From contig JADGJL010000729.1 in the NCBI GenBank assembly GCA_027600665.1, positions 1 through 14,854 of the forward strand: a stretch of DNA of 14,854 nt, in the 5' to 3' direction. This DNA comes from Irineochytrium annulatum. Its lineage: Eukaryota > Chytridiomycota > Chytridiomycetes > Chytridiales > Chytridiaceae. Below, piece after piece: positions 1-9,291 of the stretch. Position numbers and translations under genes: made by a program. Position 1 is the first letter of the stretch, and each line of letters begins with the position of its first letter. Below the pieces are notes generated by a model. That model did not search any database, was not told the DNA's origin, and worked only from the letters and a program-made list of their open reading frames with translations.

Positions 1-707
1 AAGTACTGCTGCCCACTGGCCCGGCCGGCCCGGTCTGCCAGCAGTATGTTTCTCCACCTGGACCACCGCCGCTAGACGGAGCAGCCCGTTTTCAGCAACA
101 CCCTCCTCCGCCGGGTCCAACGCCATCAACTTATCCACCTGGAGCGTTGAGCTCTTTTCAGACGCAGAACTACCAGCAGCCGCATGGCCCGCCACCAGTG
201 TATCAACAGGTCGCGATTGAGTATGATCCCAAGGTGGTCATGCAGCCTATCCCCGTCGTCTCGGTACAGGACGTCTTGCAGGGCACTTCTTATCAGGTCG
301 CGGCTTACCCGCCGCCGAACGCTGCTCCGCTACAAGGGTTTGCAACTCGCTAAAACATTTCTGGTGATGCGGGTTATAACGAAACTTCCCACAGTGTCAC
401 CGCACGAGTGGTTGTGGGGGTTCCCTTTAACACCGTCCCAACAACGGCGACCTGCCCATATTGTAACGTGACAGGAATCACGAGGATTGAACAAAGTACG
501 TGGGTAGATGCACTCTCGTGAGAACTGACCACAGCTCTCTTCTTCGTCGCAGATGCAGGTTTGGTGGCCTGGGTGGTCTGTTTAGGCATGTGTGTTACGG
601 GCTTGTGGCCCTGTATGTGTATACCCTTTTGTATTGGACCTCTGAAGGACACAAAGCATTACTGCTCTTCATGTGATCATCTGCTGGCTATCTACAAACG
701 GCTTTGA
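1..707 (+). CDS. LITAF-domain protein, 3' part (5' end outside window)
   Basis: Exons are <1-337, 395-495 and 553-707, separated by two 57-nt introns (338-394, 496-552); the frame starts at base 3 and about 196 residues are visible. The N-terminal half is rich in Pro, Gln and Tyr and contains a PPVY motif (PPxY type), the usual WW-domain ligand in the LITAF/SIMPLE family. The C-terminal third is a LITAF domain: a CPYC knuckle encoded from base 453, a Cys-rich hydrophobic stretch (GLVAWVVCLGMC, then PCMCIPFC), and the second knuckle HYCSSCDHLL just before the TGA at 705-707. In the family the two CxxC pairs bind one zinc ion and the hydrophobic part sits in the cytosolic face of late-endosomal or lysosomal membranes, so a role as a membrane adaptor in endosomal traffic is inferred. 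Both introns keep the frame and the domain order is complete, so the family call is firm; the start of the protein is not seen. Confidence 0.88.
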
Positions 708-897
708 TGTTGGCAACCTCGAACATTCACTTAAGTACAGAAGCAAGCAGGCATACACATATGTCTTCATAATATAGCTGTCGCTGGCTGACGAACTCCA
801 TCCTCTTCCTTCTTTCTGTCGCTGTCCAGTCATCCCATCCGCTTCTAGCCTCGGATACGTCGTCCCTCCTCATAACGTTCATCATCGTTGAGTATCT

Positions 898-2340
898 TCA
901 TACTGCTAAGAGCAGGACATACGCCTTCTTCCGCAGCATGTTTGCAAGATATTCACAAGGGCTGTCCGACACGTTAACAGTCGGTCCGTTGATGCTTATG
1001 TGCGGCAAGTTCGATATACCCGCCGTCTCGATCATATCACGGCAAACCCCTAATGTCACCGTCTGATCTCGAGCTGCTTTAACCCTTAGGGAAGATTAAG
1101 CAACTCACGCCGCAGCTGCGGTAGTGGTTGATAGCAAGGTTCTGCAACCGCGGTAACGCCTTAAGGACGACATGAAAGTCTACAGCTGTACACGTTGTGC
1201 CGTGAAAACTAAAACCCGTTAAACGTGGCAGGTGACTCCGCAAGATCAATCAGAACTCTGAGGTGTTTAGCAAGATCGTTCTCAGAGCCCAGATGTAGGT
1301 CGAGGCTTCGAAGGTTTGCAAGATGGGGCAACGAGAGAAGCATGTGTATAGTTACATAGCTTGCAACCGATCTTGGTTGCGCAGTAGCATCGCTCTTTGC
1401 AACGCCTCACGTAACAATGACGTTGTTATTGACCACAAGCCCAACGACAAATATTCGACGTAGAGCCCTTCAAGCGATTCTGCGACCGCCGTGATGCCAA
1501 TACACCGTCTCAGATGTAATGTCAACCGGCAGGGATGGTGACCCCGGACATCGTCAGACCCATCGCACGCATGCCGCGTCTTAAATCCATGGAATCTCAA
1601 GCTTTCATGCTGTCAGCTGCGTCGCTCTCGTCCGTGACAGTGACTGCTTCCAAATTGTGATGTATGGCCGAAAGAATTTACATGAAGCGACACAGAGTGC
1701 ACATCCACAAGAGTTCAGTCCTTGACCGATGCATTGCTGGATAGTCCAACTGCCATCTCTTCAATAGTGCCGGCTTCAATACTTTGATGGCGCGCGGCAT
1801 CTTTAAGGCCCATTGCTCGCTAATCCACGCTTGCCAGACATTGATTTGTGGCTGAAGTCAACATCCACCTTGTCCAAATGTCCAATCAGGGACAACGGAC
1901 TTTCGCCGAAGAGGATGAGTGGTACCAGCGTGTCCCGGATGACTGAATCTTAATGCCTTGATGGCGCCCAGATAAATAATCTACCTCCACGCCCGCCCGC
2001 CGACATGGACAGACACCGTCTCCTGCTGTCCATTCTTCCATCGATTAAGCTCCTTCGACACTATTAGAGCTGAGTGTCGGAACTGGTTGGCAAATCTCCG
2101 CGGGCATCGATCTTCATCCAATTCCGCAGTCGGTAACAAGACTGGCAGCATTTGTATAAAGGAAGAGCGGTGAGCTGCAGGACGATGTTGAGCAACGGAG
2201 GCAGGTCGGGAGCGCGGCGATCGAGCACGTCTCAGGGTCCAGGCGTGCCAGGATCAGGCAAAGAACGTCATCATTATGGGAAACGGCGACCTGCCCGATC
2301 AAAACCGCGTTAATAGAGTTTGCCAACCGGCCTCGTAGTC
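898..2340 (-). pseudogene. Decayed leucine-rich-repeat (possible F-box) gene
   Basis: The minus strand carries protein-like segments in changing frames. The last exon, 898-1062, is open to a TGA at 898-900. It joins in phase 0, through a 46-nt intron (1063-1108, GTGAGT donor), to a segment reading LKALPRLQNLAINHYRSC. Further upstream come LSLPHLANLRSLDLHL (about 1285-1340), ESLEGLYVEYLSLG (about 1430-1480), HHNLEAVTVTDESDAADSMKA (about 1600-1670) and LFGESPLSLIGHLDKVDVDF (about 1850-1915). These have the spacing of leucine-rich repeats. A segment near 2230-2290, DDVLCLILARLDPETC, resembles the start of an F-box. The segments cannot be joined by plausible introns: frames change near 1240, 1350-1410, 1600, 1700-1800 and 2100-2210, several by one base. 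No ATG heads the F-box-like frame. I read this as a pseudogene; a gene with unusual splicing or sequence errors is the alternative. The LRR call is moderate and the F-box call weak. Confidence 0.5.
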
Positions 2341-2380
2341 CATTTGTTTCAGATAATTCTTCAAGCCAGTTGAACTCTGG

Positions 2381-5300
2381 ATGTCAGTGGAGCTCACGGT
2401 CGCCGCGGTTGTTGATCAGCCGATAAAAGGCTCCGTCATCAGGAAGATTCTCTCTTGCGACCTGCGGAGACGCGGGGGTCGATCCCGGCGGGGTCCTCGC
2501 CGCAATCCGCTTTGCGAGGCGGTGGTCGTCAAGGTGAGTTCTGAATCCACATGCGCGTTTCCCTATTAATTCCTTTCAGGAGAATGTCCTCGAACTTATT
2601 TCGCACTCTTCCGACGCCCCTTACGTAGTCGAGGTCTCACAGCATGTCTTCGGGACTATCAAGGACGCGGCTGTGTTCACAAGGCGGAGGCAAGGTGGGG
2701 TCGAGGACGACTACCTCGTGTGCCTTTCGGATTCGGGCCTGATGTCGTTCGTGATCCTGGTGGAGGAGGAGGATGAAGGAAGCGGGAAGAAGGGCAACCT
2801 GGACGAGGACTTGGTGATTGTGGACGAGGAGCCGAGAGGGAAGCCGCTAAGGTTCGAGTCGGCCCTGGACGTTATGATCGCAAACGAGGGCCTGGATTAT
2901 CGGGATTTGGGGGCTAAGATTGCGGTGGACCCCTTGTAAGTCGCTCACGTCATAGCCAAATGGAGTAAATCTTCGGGCAGCTCGCGAGCAATAGCGGTTT
3001 CTGCGCATCAGAATATCGTACGGATTTGGGAGACACGGAAGGAGAAGGAGCTGGACGACGACGGTGACTTTATTTTGGATGAAGATGTATAGAGCTCTCT
3101 ATTCCTTGCGCCAACGCCACTTACAAGGCTGTACTCGCAGGGAATTACATTTTATGAGGAAGGCGTAATTTGGGCCCTTGCATTTTTATATCCTGAGGAC
3201 AAAGACGAGATCCTGCTGGCGGTTACCGTCCTGAGCGTGTAGGTGTTTTTAATCTAATGCTTGGCTGATCATGGCGCGCAGCCATGGCACCCTATCAATC
3301 GTAATATACGACTATTCATCGGAAAATGATCCAGAACTTGCAAGGGTGAGCACCATCGAGCTCAAATATGGTTTGCTTTCAGCAACGACTTCGTTTTGTC
3401 ATTAAGTACCCTTTTGGATGCAGGCGACTTCCTCACGCAGTTTGTAGCCATGCCGGATTACCCTGGCTACATCGCCGCGACTACGGTACACCCTACTGTT
3501 CCCAGTTCGTCCGCTAATCTTTCAACGTGCAGGAAACGGAGATTTTATTCATATACACCACAGACACCCCGACCAAAAGCACCGATCGTTTTGTCTGGCG
3601 TCATCCTATTCCCCAATCGTTGGGGTTTTCAAAGACCGGTTCGTTATTTATCGCGTTCTTTGTCTAACTTCCCATTAGCCTCCCTCGCCTCTGGCCTCGT
3701 CCCCGCTCCCCCTTCAACGCCCGGCTCCTCCTCTCTTTACCTTGCCACCGACGACGGCCGCCTTTATTTGCTTCAACTTGCACATAACATGCGCCTCACC
3801 ACCATTTACCTCGCCCATCGGAATCCCACCTCATCCCTCCATCTTCTCTCCTCGAGCTCAGGCCGCGATCTCCTGGCACTGATCGGTGACATGGCTGAGG
3901 GCGAGCTCCTTGTCGTCGATCACACCGCCGAAACCTTAAAGCGGCGCGCCGCCCTCCCTTGCTCTTCGCCCACCCTCGACTTCGCCCTCGCTCGCCACCC
4001 GGAAGCGGTGGCGGTCGGCGACGGGTTTGCAGGCGAGACGGCCTTTCTGACGGGAGGCGTGGACGACAAGGGCGTCGTCCGGGGCATCAGGCGCGGCATA
4101 AGGGTCGCCCTCGGCGGGGAGAGCGATGAGTTCGATGGCGCATTGGACGTTTGGGCTGTCGGGGGCGATCTGCTAGTCATCGGGTTCGTGGGGGCCACGA
4201 GGGTGATGAGGCTGAGCGGGAGCGTGATGGAGGAGTGCGAGGTCGCGGGGCTCGTAGGGGACGTGCCGTCGGTGTTTTGCGGGGAAGTTGAGGGCGGGTT
4301 CGTGGTGCAGGTGCATGCAAGGGGTATTGCTGTGGGGAGGGTGGTTGGAGAGGGGACGTCTGGAGGTGAGCATTTTGCAAAATGAGAAGATAGAAAGCCG
4401 GCCGTGGATTAACCTCAGTTTCCAGCCGAGCCGGCGACGGTGTCATTGATTAGGGGTGGTGCGATCACGGCGGCGACTTTATCGGGGGAAAATCTATGCA
4501 TCTGCATATCTGCTACAAAGAGCTTGATACTATTCAGAATAGTAGCAGACGAGGAAAGGTCAGTTGTAACGCCTTTTAACGGTGATAAATATTTTATGTG
4601 AAGCGGGGAGTGTTCGATAGTGCAAATAGCCGAAACCACCTTAATGGACTGGCCGTCGAGCCTTATGTGCCCGAAAGTTGGGAGGGTCTCCGGTTACATT
4701 GTTGTTGGTTTTCAAGGCTGCTACATTTGCATCTTCTCCGTGGACCCGAAAACACCTCTTCGCCCAGTCAACACAATGGAGGTGGAACCGTTTGACCCGA
4801 ACGGCGATGAAATAAAGGCGATGCGTAAGCTTTTAATGCCTCCCTTTTCCTTCCTGAAACTTAGAATGACCAGTGCCGGAAAGCGACAAAGACCTGTTTA
4901 CGCCAAATTCGTTCGATATGATTTATCAGGGTCGGCAGGCGTACTTGCTTTGCGGTAGGTGTCATAGTTGAACGAGCGCATAGACCCCGAGCTTACGATG
5001 CTAGGCATGCGAAATGGCGGAATTAATGTCTATACCTGGCGCTTCAACAACGACCCTGGTGCGTATGTTTCGCTATATTGCGTTAAATTGGAACTTTGAC
5101 GATGCACACAGAGTTACCTGAGTGCTATCTTACGCTAGTGGACACTGCCTATCCTGGAAAGCGGCCGGTTGTCATGGTCCCCATGCAGGACCAGTCGTTT
5201 TCAATTGCGCTATCGGAGCGGCCGTGGAAGGCGCAGATCGGACGGTTCAACCAGCTGGTGTTGGAGCCTCTGCTGATGGTTCGCTCGTCGTGACACGGCT

Positions 5301-7076
5301 TCGTTGGCTGAATTCATTAAAGGATAAGACCCTGACGGCGGCGGCGCTATTCAACGTCGGAGACACGTTCACCACGTTTGTCACACTGTATGACGGCATG
5401 CTCGCGCTCATGACGGTGGACGGTGAGGTAATCTACGCCGAGGCTGTTGTCGGAATCCAGGAGGTCGGTGTTGTCTTGTTAAACGACAATTTAAAGGATG
5501 GTACCTTAATGCATATTGTTCGCAGACACCGCGAAGAGTCGTCTTCGATCCGGTCACGAAGACGCTCATCGTCGCCACCGTGACAAGAGAGGGCGAGGGT
5601 AGGATCAAAGTTGTCCATCCAGATACGGGGAAGGAGCTCGCGAAGGAAAAATTGGCGGAAGGGGAGATATGCCATAGTTTAGCCGGTAGGACGCACTGTC
5701 GCATGAGCATCTCATTACTTAGTTCTTTTGCTTTCCAGTTTGGAATGTCAAGGAGGGGAAGAGGTATGCTTTCTCCTTTTGCAATAGCTAATTTCACCGC
5801 AGGTACATCTGTGTCGGCACATACGGTTACCAAGAACCAAATACTACTGAAAGGAAGGGTCGCGTGTTGGTATTTAACGTCAAAACGGGCGAGTCTCGAC
5901 ATAAACCCCAAGATGGGGTACGGAGAAGTGGAGTCGTACATTCCAATAACAGTTATTTAAATAGCAGCTGCATTATAAAATTCGCAAGCTCGGAGAATTC
6001 AAGCTTCCCAAGCTAGTGTATGCCATCAGCTCGTTTCTAAATAGGTAGGCATGTTTTAGATCTGATTTCTAGGATTTTGATGGAAAGTAGCTATCTTATC
6101 GCCGCCTCGGGCGATACGCTGTATCAGCTAAAGATTGACGCGGCAACCCGAACGTGAGGCGTCGTCCCTCACCATTTGTCTCACTGTGTTCTAGCCTGGT
6201 AGCGGGAGCCTCAATTGAGCTCCGGTGGCCCATCCAATCTCTTAGCACGTGGGGTAATCGTATCCTCGTTTCCTCGATAAAGGATTCTGTTTCTGTCTAC
6301 CTTTATAATACGGCGACGAAGTCTTTCGAGTTCACCGCGAGGTTGGCAGCAAACGTGATGCTCAAAGGTAGTGAAGGATACTAACTGGCCGGTTGTACAG
6401 CGATAGCGTCTCGAGACCGACTAGTGACTGCGTACCCCTCTCCCGCAATCTCTACATCGCTGTCGATAAGACTGGCACGCTCTGCGGGCTCTCGCACCCG
6501 CCCTTCGGCGCCAATGCTGCCGACGACGCCATGATCGAGCTCTCGCTCGAAAACGTCTTCTCCTTCCACCTCGGCGAGATCGCCTTGCGCGTCCACGTCG
6601 GCACCCTAATCGACGGAGCCGAGCTGACGCGCACCGCGAGATTCTGGGACGCGCCTTGGTGGGAGCCGCATGGCGAGGCGAAGGGCAGCGGTGGGATCGT
6701 TTACGCGACGTCAGTCGTCGGCGGGGTTTTCACCATCAGGGGCATGCGGGAGGTTGAGTCGGAGAGGCTAAAGCGGCTGGAGCATATCTTGAGGAGGGCG
6801 GAAGGGAGCCGGCCTTTGCTTGGTTCGTTCTGAGCCAGTCATCCCCCTTTGTCGCAATGTTTCTGATCTTCAGGTACATTAGGCAACGATCACGAAGCTT
6901 ACCGGTCCAGACACGTCCAGAGCCGGGGTGTGATTGACGGAGAAATGGTGCGGGCTTATTACAAGCTGACAAAGACGGAGCAAGCGCGCGTTTATAAGGA
7001 ATGGAGGGCAAGCGCGGACGATAAGCGCTCAGAAAAGGAGGATTGGGTGTTGTTGGACATGTTTCGGCGGCTGTAG
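2381..7076 (+). CDS. DDB1/SF3B3/CPSF1-superfamily protein (MMS1_N + CPSF_A)
   Basis: Twenty-two exons give about 1,227 aa: 2381-2533, 2580-2935, 2981-3086, 3141-3238, 3282-3370, 3424-3485, 3533-3638, 3679-4365, 4426-4558, 4604-4824, 4874-4930, 4984-5058, 5112-5278, 5323-5463, 5526-5685, 5739-5763, 5803-5917, 5965-6044, 6073-6153, 6195-6341, 6401-6822, 6874-7076. Introns are 39-62 nt except a suspect 28-nt one at 6045-6072. The N-terminal MMS1_N part has the family signature GTIKDAAVF, then LVCLSDSGLMSFVIL (around residues 75-110). The C-terminal CPSF_A region starts near residue 818 with TPRRVVFDP and ends with GNDHEAYRSR and GVIDGEMV, the counterpart of the GVIDGDL motif in DDB1 and SF3B3. 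These triple beta-propeller proteins are scaffolds in cullin-4 ubiquitin ligases, U2 snRNP or 3'-end processing complexes. The length fits SF3B3 (about 1,200 aa), but the sequence is divergent and the N-terminal motifs recall plant At3g11960-type proteins, so the subfamily is left open. The junctions at 4931 and 6045 are least certain. Confidence 0.82.
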
Positions 7077-7584
7077 GGTGCTTACGCAGGTTTACAATAA
7101 TAGTAATTTGCATACAATAGTAACTTATTATAACTTTGGCTCTTAGCACCGCCAACGTAACTTCTCGCTCGTACGGCCATGACAATGATTCATTACACTC
7201 CTATCATCTGCGAATATCTCTTCCCAACTATAAACCCTACTGAGACCTCCATTGCCGGCACTGGTCGTTGCGACAAGTTCCGACGCGATCCTTCCAGGTG
7301 AAGTGGAAGGTGAAAATCAAGGGAAAATCAGGAATCAAGAGGGCAGACAAGCTCCAGAACGCGTCAACCTAAAGCCTTGTTACGATCAATTTCATGCAAA
7401 TGAACTCCATGTATTTACTGCAAATTGTTCTCTGTTAACATATGGGCGGTGCATGACGAAAACCCATAACAACCAAAATCAAAAAAATAACGATAGCATA
7501 GCTTCTCGAATTCAAGAAAATCCTACAAACGCGATCATCCGCGCTTCACCCTCCCCCCATAATCCGCAAAATTCAACCAAAAAA
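7077..7584. other. Convergent 3' intergenic region
   Basis: This 508-bp AT-richer stretch lies between the stop codons of two genes that point at each other, the CPSF_A-family gene and Hsp10. It must hold both 3' untranslated regions. A 159-codon open frame crosses it on the plus strand (7252-7731), but its translation is low in conserved pattern, runs into antisense Hsp10 sequence and shows no family resemblance. No RNA gene or repeat was seen. Confidence 0.6.
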
Positions 7585-8254
7585 TCACTCCAACTTCGCC
7601 AACAGATCACCGTCCCTCAGAAGCAGGAACTCCTGCCCATCGAACTTGACCTGCGTCGCGCCGTACTCGGGGAGGAGCACGCGGTCGCCGGCCTTGACGG
7701 AGCACGGGCGGATCTTGCCCTTCTAAATTAAACATCAGCAAAAGCGCTCCAGGAGGAAGAGGAAATCGAAAGACGTACATCATCAACAGCACCCGGACCC
7801 GCGGAGATGACGACACCCTCGTTCAGAACCTCCTGAGCCTTCTCCGGGATGTAGATGCCGGACTTCGTGCGCTGCATGACGAGAAAAAGGAATCAGACGC
7901 GCGTTCTGATAACGTTCAAAAGGCGAGACGATGAGACAACTCACCTCCACCGGCTTGGCCTTTTGGATGAGGACGCGGTCGAAGAGCGGGATGAGACGGC
8001 GGGCGGCGGACTGCGGGAAGAACGAAGATTAGATTGATGATGTAAAAGCGCGGGTCGTGGCACTCGGTGCATCTAGGGGGCTCGCTCGCATCGAGCTTCG
8101 CTGTGCGGCCGGTCGTCAAGCAGGCCCCCCCTGCCAACTCAAACCCTCCAACGCTCCAACATGATCTTTCCAGCTTTGGGCAATCCCCTCCCCCCTCTTC
8201 CAGGGCCCCCAACAACTGTGATCCCGAAGCTCCGATGGAAGGGACTCTCACCAT
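7585..8254 (-). CDS. hsp10: Mitochondrial 10-kDa chaperonin Hsp10 (GroES family)
   Basis: Coding exons, in transcript order, are 8252-8254 (the ATG alone), 7945-8010, 7779-7871 and 7585-7722, giving 99 aa. The protein is the lid of the mitochondrial Hsp60 folding chamber. After the initial Met it reads SAARRLIPLFDRVLIQKAKP, then RTKSGIYIPEKAQ, which begins the mobile loop that contacts Hsp60, then GPGAVDD and VKAGDRVLLPEYG, ending in FLLLRDGDLLAKLE. This covers the complete family from end to end at the usual length of about 100 residues. Introns are 241 nt (8011-8251, GTGAGA donor), 73 nt (7872-7944, GTGAGT) and 56 nt (7723-7778, GTACGT), all phase 0. The start is inferred: no in-frame ATG is available near exon 2, while ATG|GTGAGA at 8252 gives a phase-0 junction yielding M-SAARR. 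As usual for Hsp10, no long presequence is present. Identity is certain; only the first exon is a deduction. Confidence 0.95.
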
Positions 8255-8562
8255 AATGATGTGTGCAGGTGGGAGATGCCAGAAATTGACGATCCTTTGC
8301 AATTTTCGTTGAAGTTCGATGCTGTTCTCTTTGTGCGCGCAGTCTCATTAAAAGAGCGGGGTCAATGAAAGAAAGCGCGTGTTCACTGTATTAACGGCGT
8401 GATATACTGTGTGCGAATATGTGCAAAATGCTAGTGGCGGATGTGTTCAACGAGGATACGAAGGTACTGCAAGTCGACAGAGGACGATGTATGTGTACTG
8501 AAAAGACCATCTGTCAGCAACAAAAGTGGTGGGGACGCGCATACCCTTTCTTTAAAGCGGAA
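8255..8562. promoter_or_regulatory. Hsp10 upstream region
   Basis: This 308-bp gap lies between the Hsp10 ATG and the stop codon of the next minus-strand gene, so it must contain the Hsp10 promoter and 5' untranslated region. I could not find a perfect heat-shock element. A loose cluster of TTC / GAA / TTC triplets sits at 8305-8317, but the spacing (3 and 1 bases) does not match the nGAAnnTTCn rule. A plus-strand open frame (8419-8673, 84 codons) begins here and crosses into the next gene; it resembles nothing I know. Confidence 0.4.
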
Positions 8563-9253
8563 TCAAGCCCACACGTGTTGCTCATTCAGCGTCCTCTCGA
8601 CGATGCCCCAGATGGCCTGTGGCAAGTGAGCCAAGAAACATTAGCAAGGATGAATACGCAAATTATGAAATGAACTTAATAACAACCGCAAACTGCTGCT
8701 GAAGTCCGTGGATATCCGTGAACGCAATGGTAAGCCTCAGCGCGTCCTGCCCAGGCAGAATGACCAGTGGCTCATCACATCCTTCGACCACAAACGTGAA
8801 CCCCTCCAGGAGGTCGCTCAGCTCCTCTGCCTCCTGCGCGACGTCCTCGACCTCCTCCAGCTGCTTGACCACTTCGCCCGCGTCGTTCCCACGCGCCCCA
8901 TCTGCCTCATCGCCCTCGCCACCCGTCCCGTCGCCAGAAGCCTCTATCTCCTTCAGCGCCCTCCTCAGCTCCCATCCAACGCCAAGCCACTTCTTACAAC
9001 CATCCTCGACCTCCCAAAGCCTCCACTCGGGCGCCTTGTCCGTCTCGATTTTGTCGTCGACGATGTCCGCGATTTCGACCCGGGTGCCATGCAAGAGTTC
9101 GGCCGGGCGCGGGGAAGGTGGCCTTGCAACGATTAGGACGTCGACGCCGCGCGCGGAGGAGAGGGACCGCATTTTGGACAGGAGCGCGCTGAGGGTGGTA
9201 GAGGGCAGCGGGGCCGTCAGCTCTGCGTGTGGGAAGTGGAACGTGGACGGCAT
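8563..9253 (-). CDS. Unrecognised protein, about 206 aa, acidic middle
   Basis: Exon 1 is 9253-8687 and exon 2 is 8616-8563; a 70-nt intron (8617-8686) joins them in phase 0. Read without splicing, the frame ends at a TAA at 8663-8665 with a poor tail. With the splice, the C-terminus becomes GLQQQFAAIWGIVERTLNEQ, which looks more protein-like, so splicing is preferred although the donor (GTTGTT) is weak. Visible parts are an N-terminal region with VDVLIVARPPSPRP, a Trp-containing stretch (EWRLWEVEDGCKKWLG), and a Gly/Asp/Glu-rich linker followed by a predicted helix or coiled coil (VVKQLEEVEDVAQEAEELSD). The C-terminal domain is more conserved-looking (FTFVVEGCDEPLVILPGQDA, AFTDIHG). There is no signal peptide or membrane segment. 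The family is not recognised. The start ATG (9251-9253) lies 38 bp from the divergent amidase-DM9 start. The antisense frames here are Ser/Pro-rich shadows. Confidence 0.6.
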
Positions 9254-9291
9254 TTGTGCTGGAAGTCCGAAAAAGCGTGTGAGAATTGCTT
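9254..9291. promoter_or_regulatory. Very short divergent intergenic region
   Basis: Only 38 bp separate the start codon of the minus-strand gene at 9253 from the first in-frame ATG of the plus-strand amidase-DM9 gene at 9292. If the second in-frame ATG at 9331 is used, the gap is 77 bp. The two genes must share regulatory DNA or have promoters inside each other's transcribed region. No TATA-like motif is visible in the gap. Confidence 0.45.

Noticed and set aside
3920..4446. Minus-strand open frames within the large CPSF_A-family gene
   Set aside because: Pro/Arg-rich shadows of the GC-rich 687-nt exon.
6368..6400. 33-nt intron with a TACTAAC branch site
   Set aside because: It gives the wrong frame for the next exon; a donor at 6342 (59 nt) uses the same branch site and acceptor and keeps the family reading frame.
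7252..7731. 159-codon plus-strand open frame
   Set aside because: It crosses a convergent 3' region and becomes antisense Hsp10; it is not protein-like.
8305..8317. Heat-shock element upstream of Hsp10
   Set aside because: TTC, GAA and TTC are present, but the spacing does not fit the alternating 5-bp rule.
8419..8673. 84-codon plus-strand open frame
   Set aside because: No family pattern, and it overlaps the second exon and intron of the minus-strand gene.
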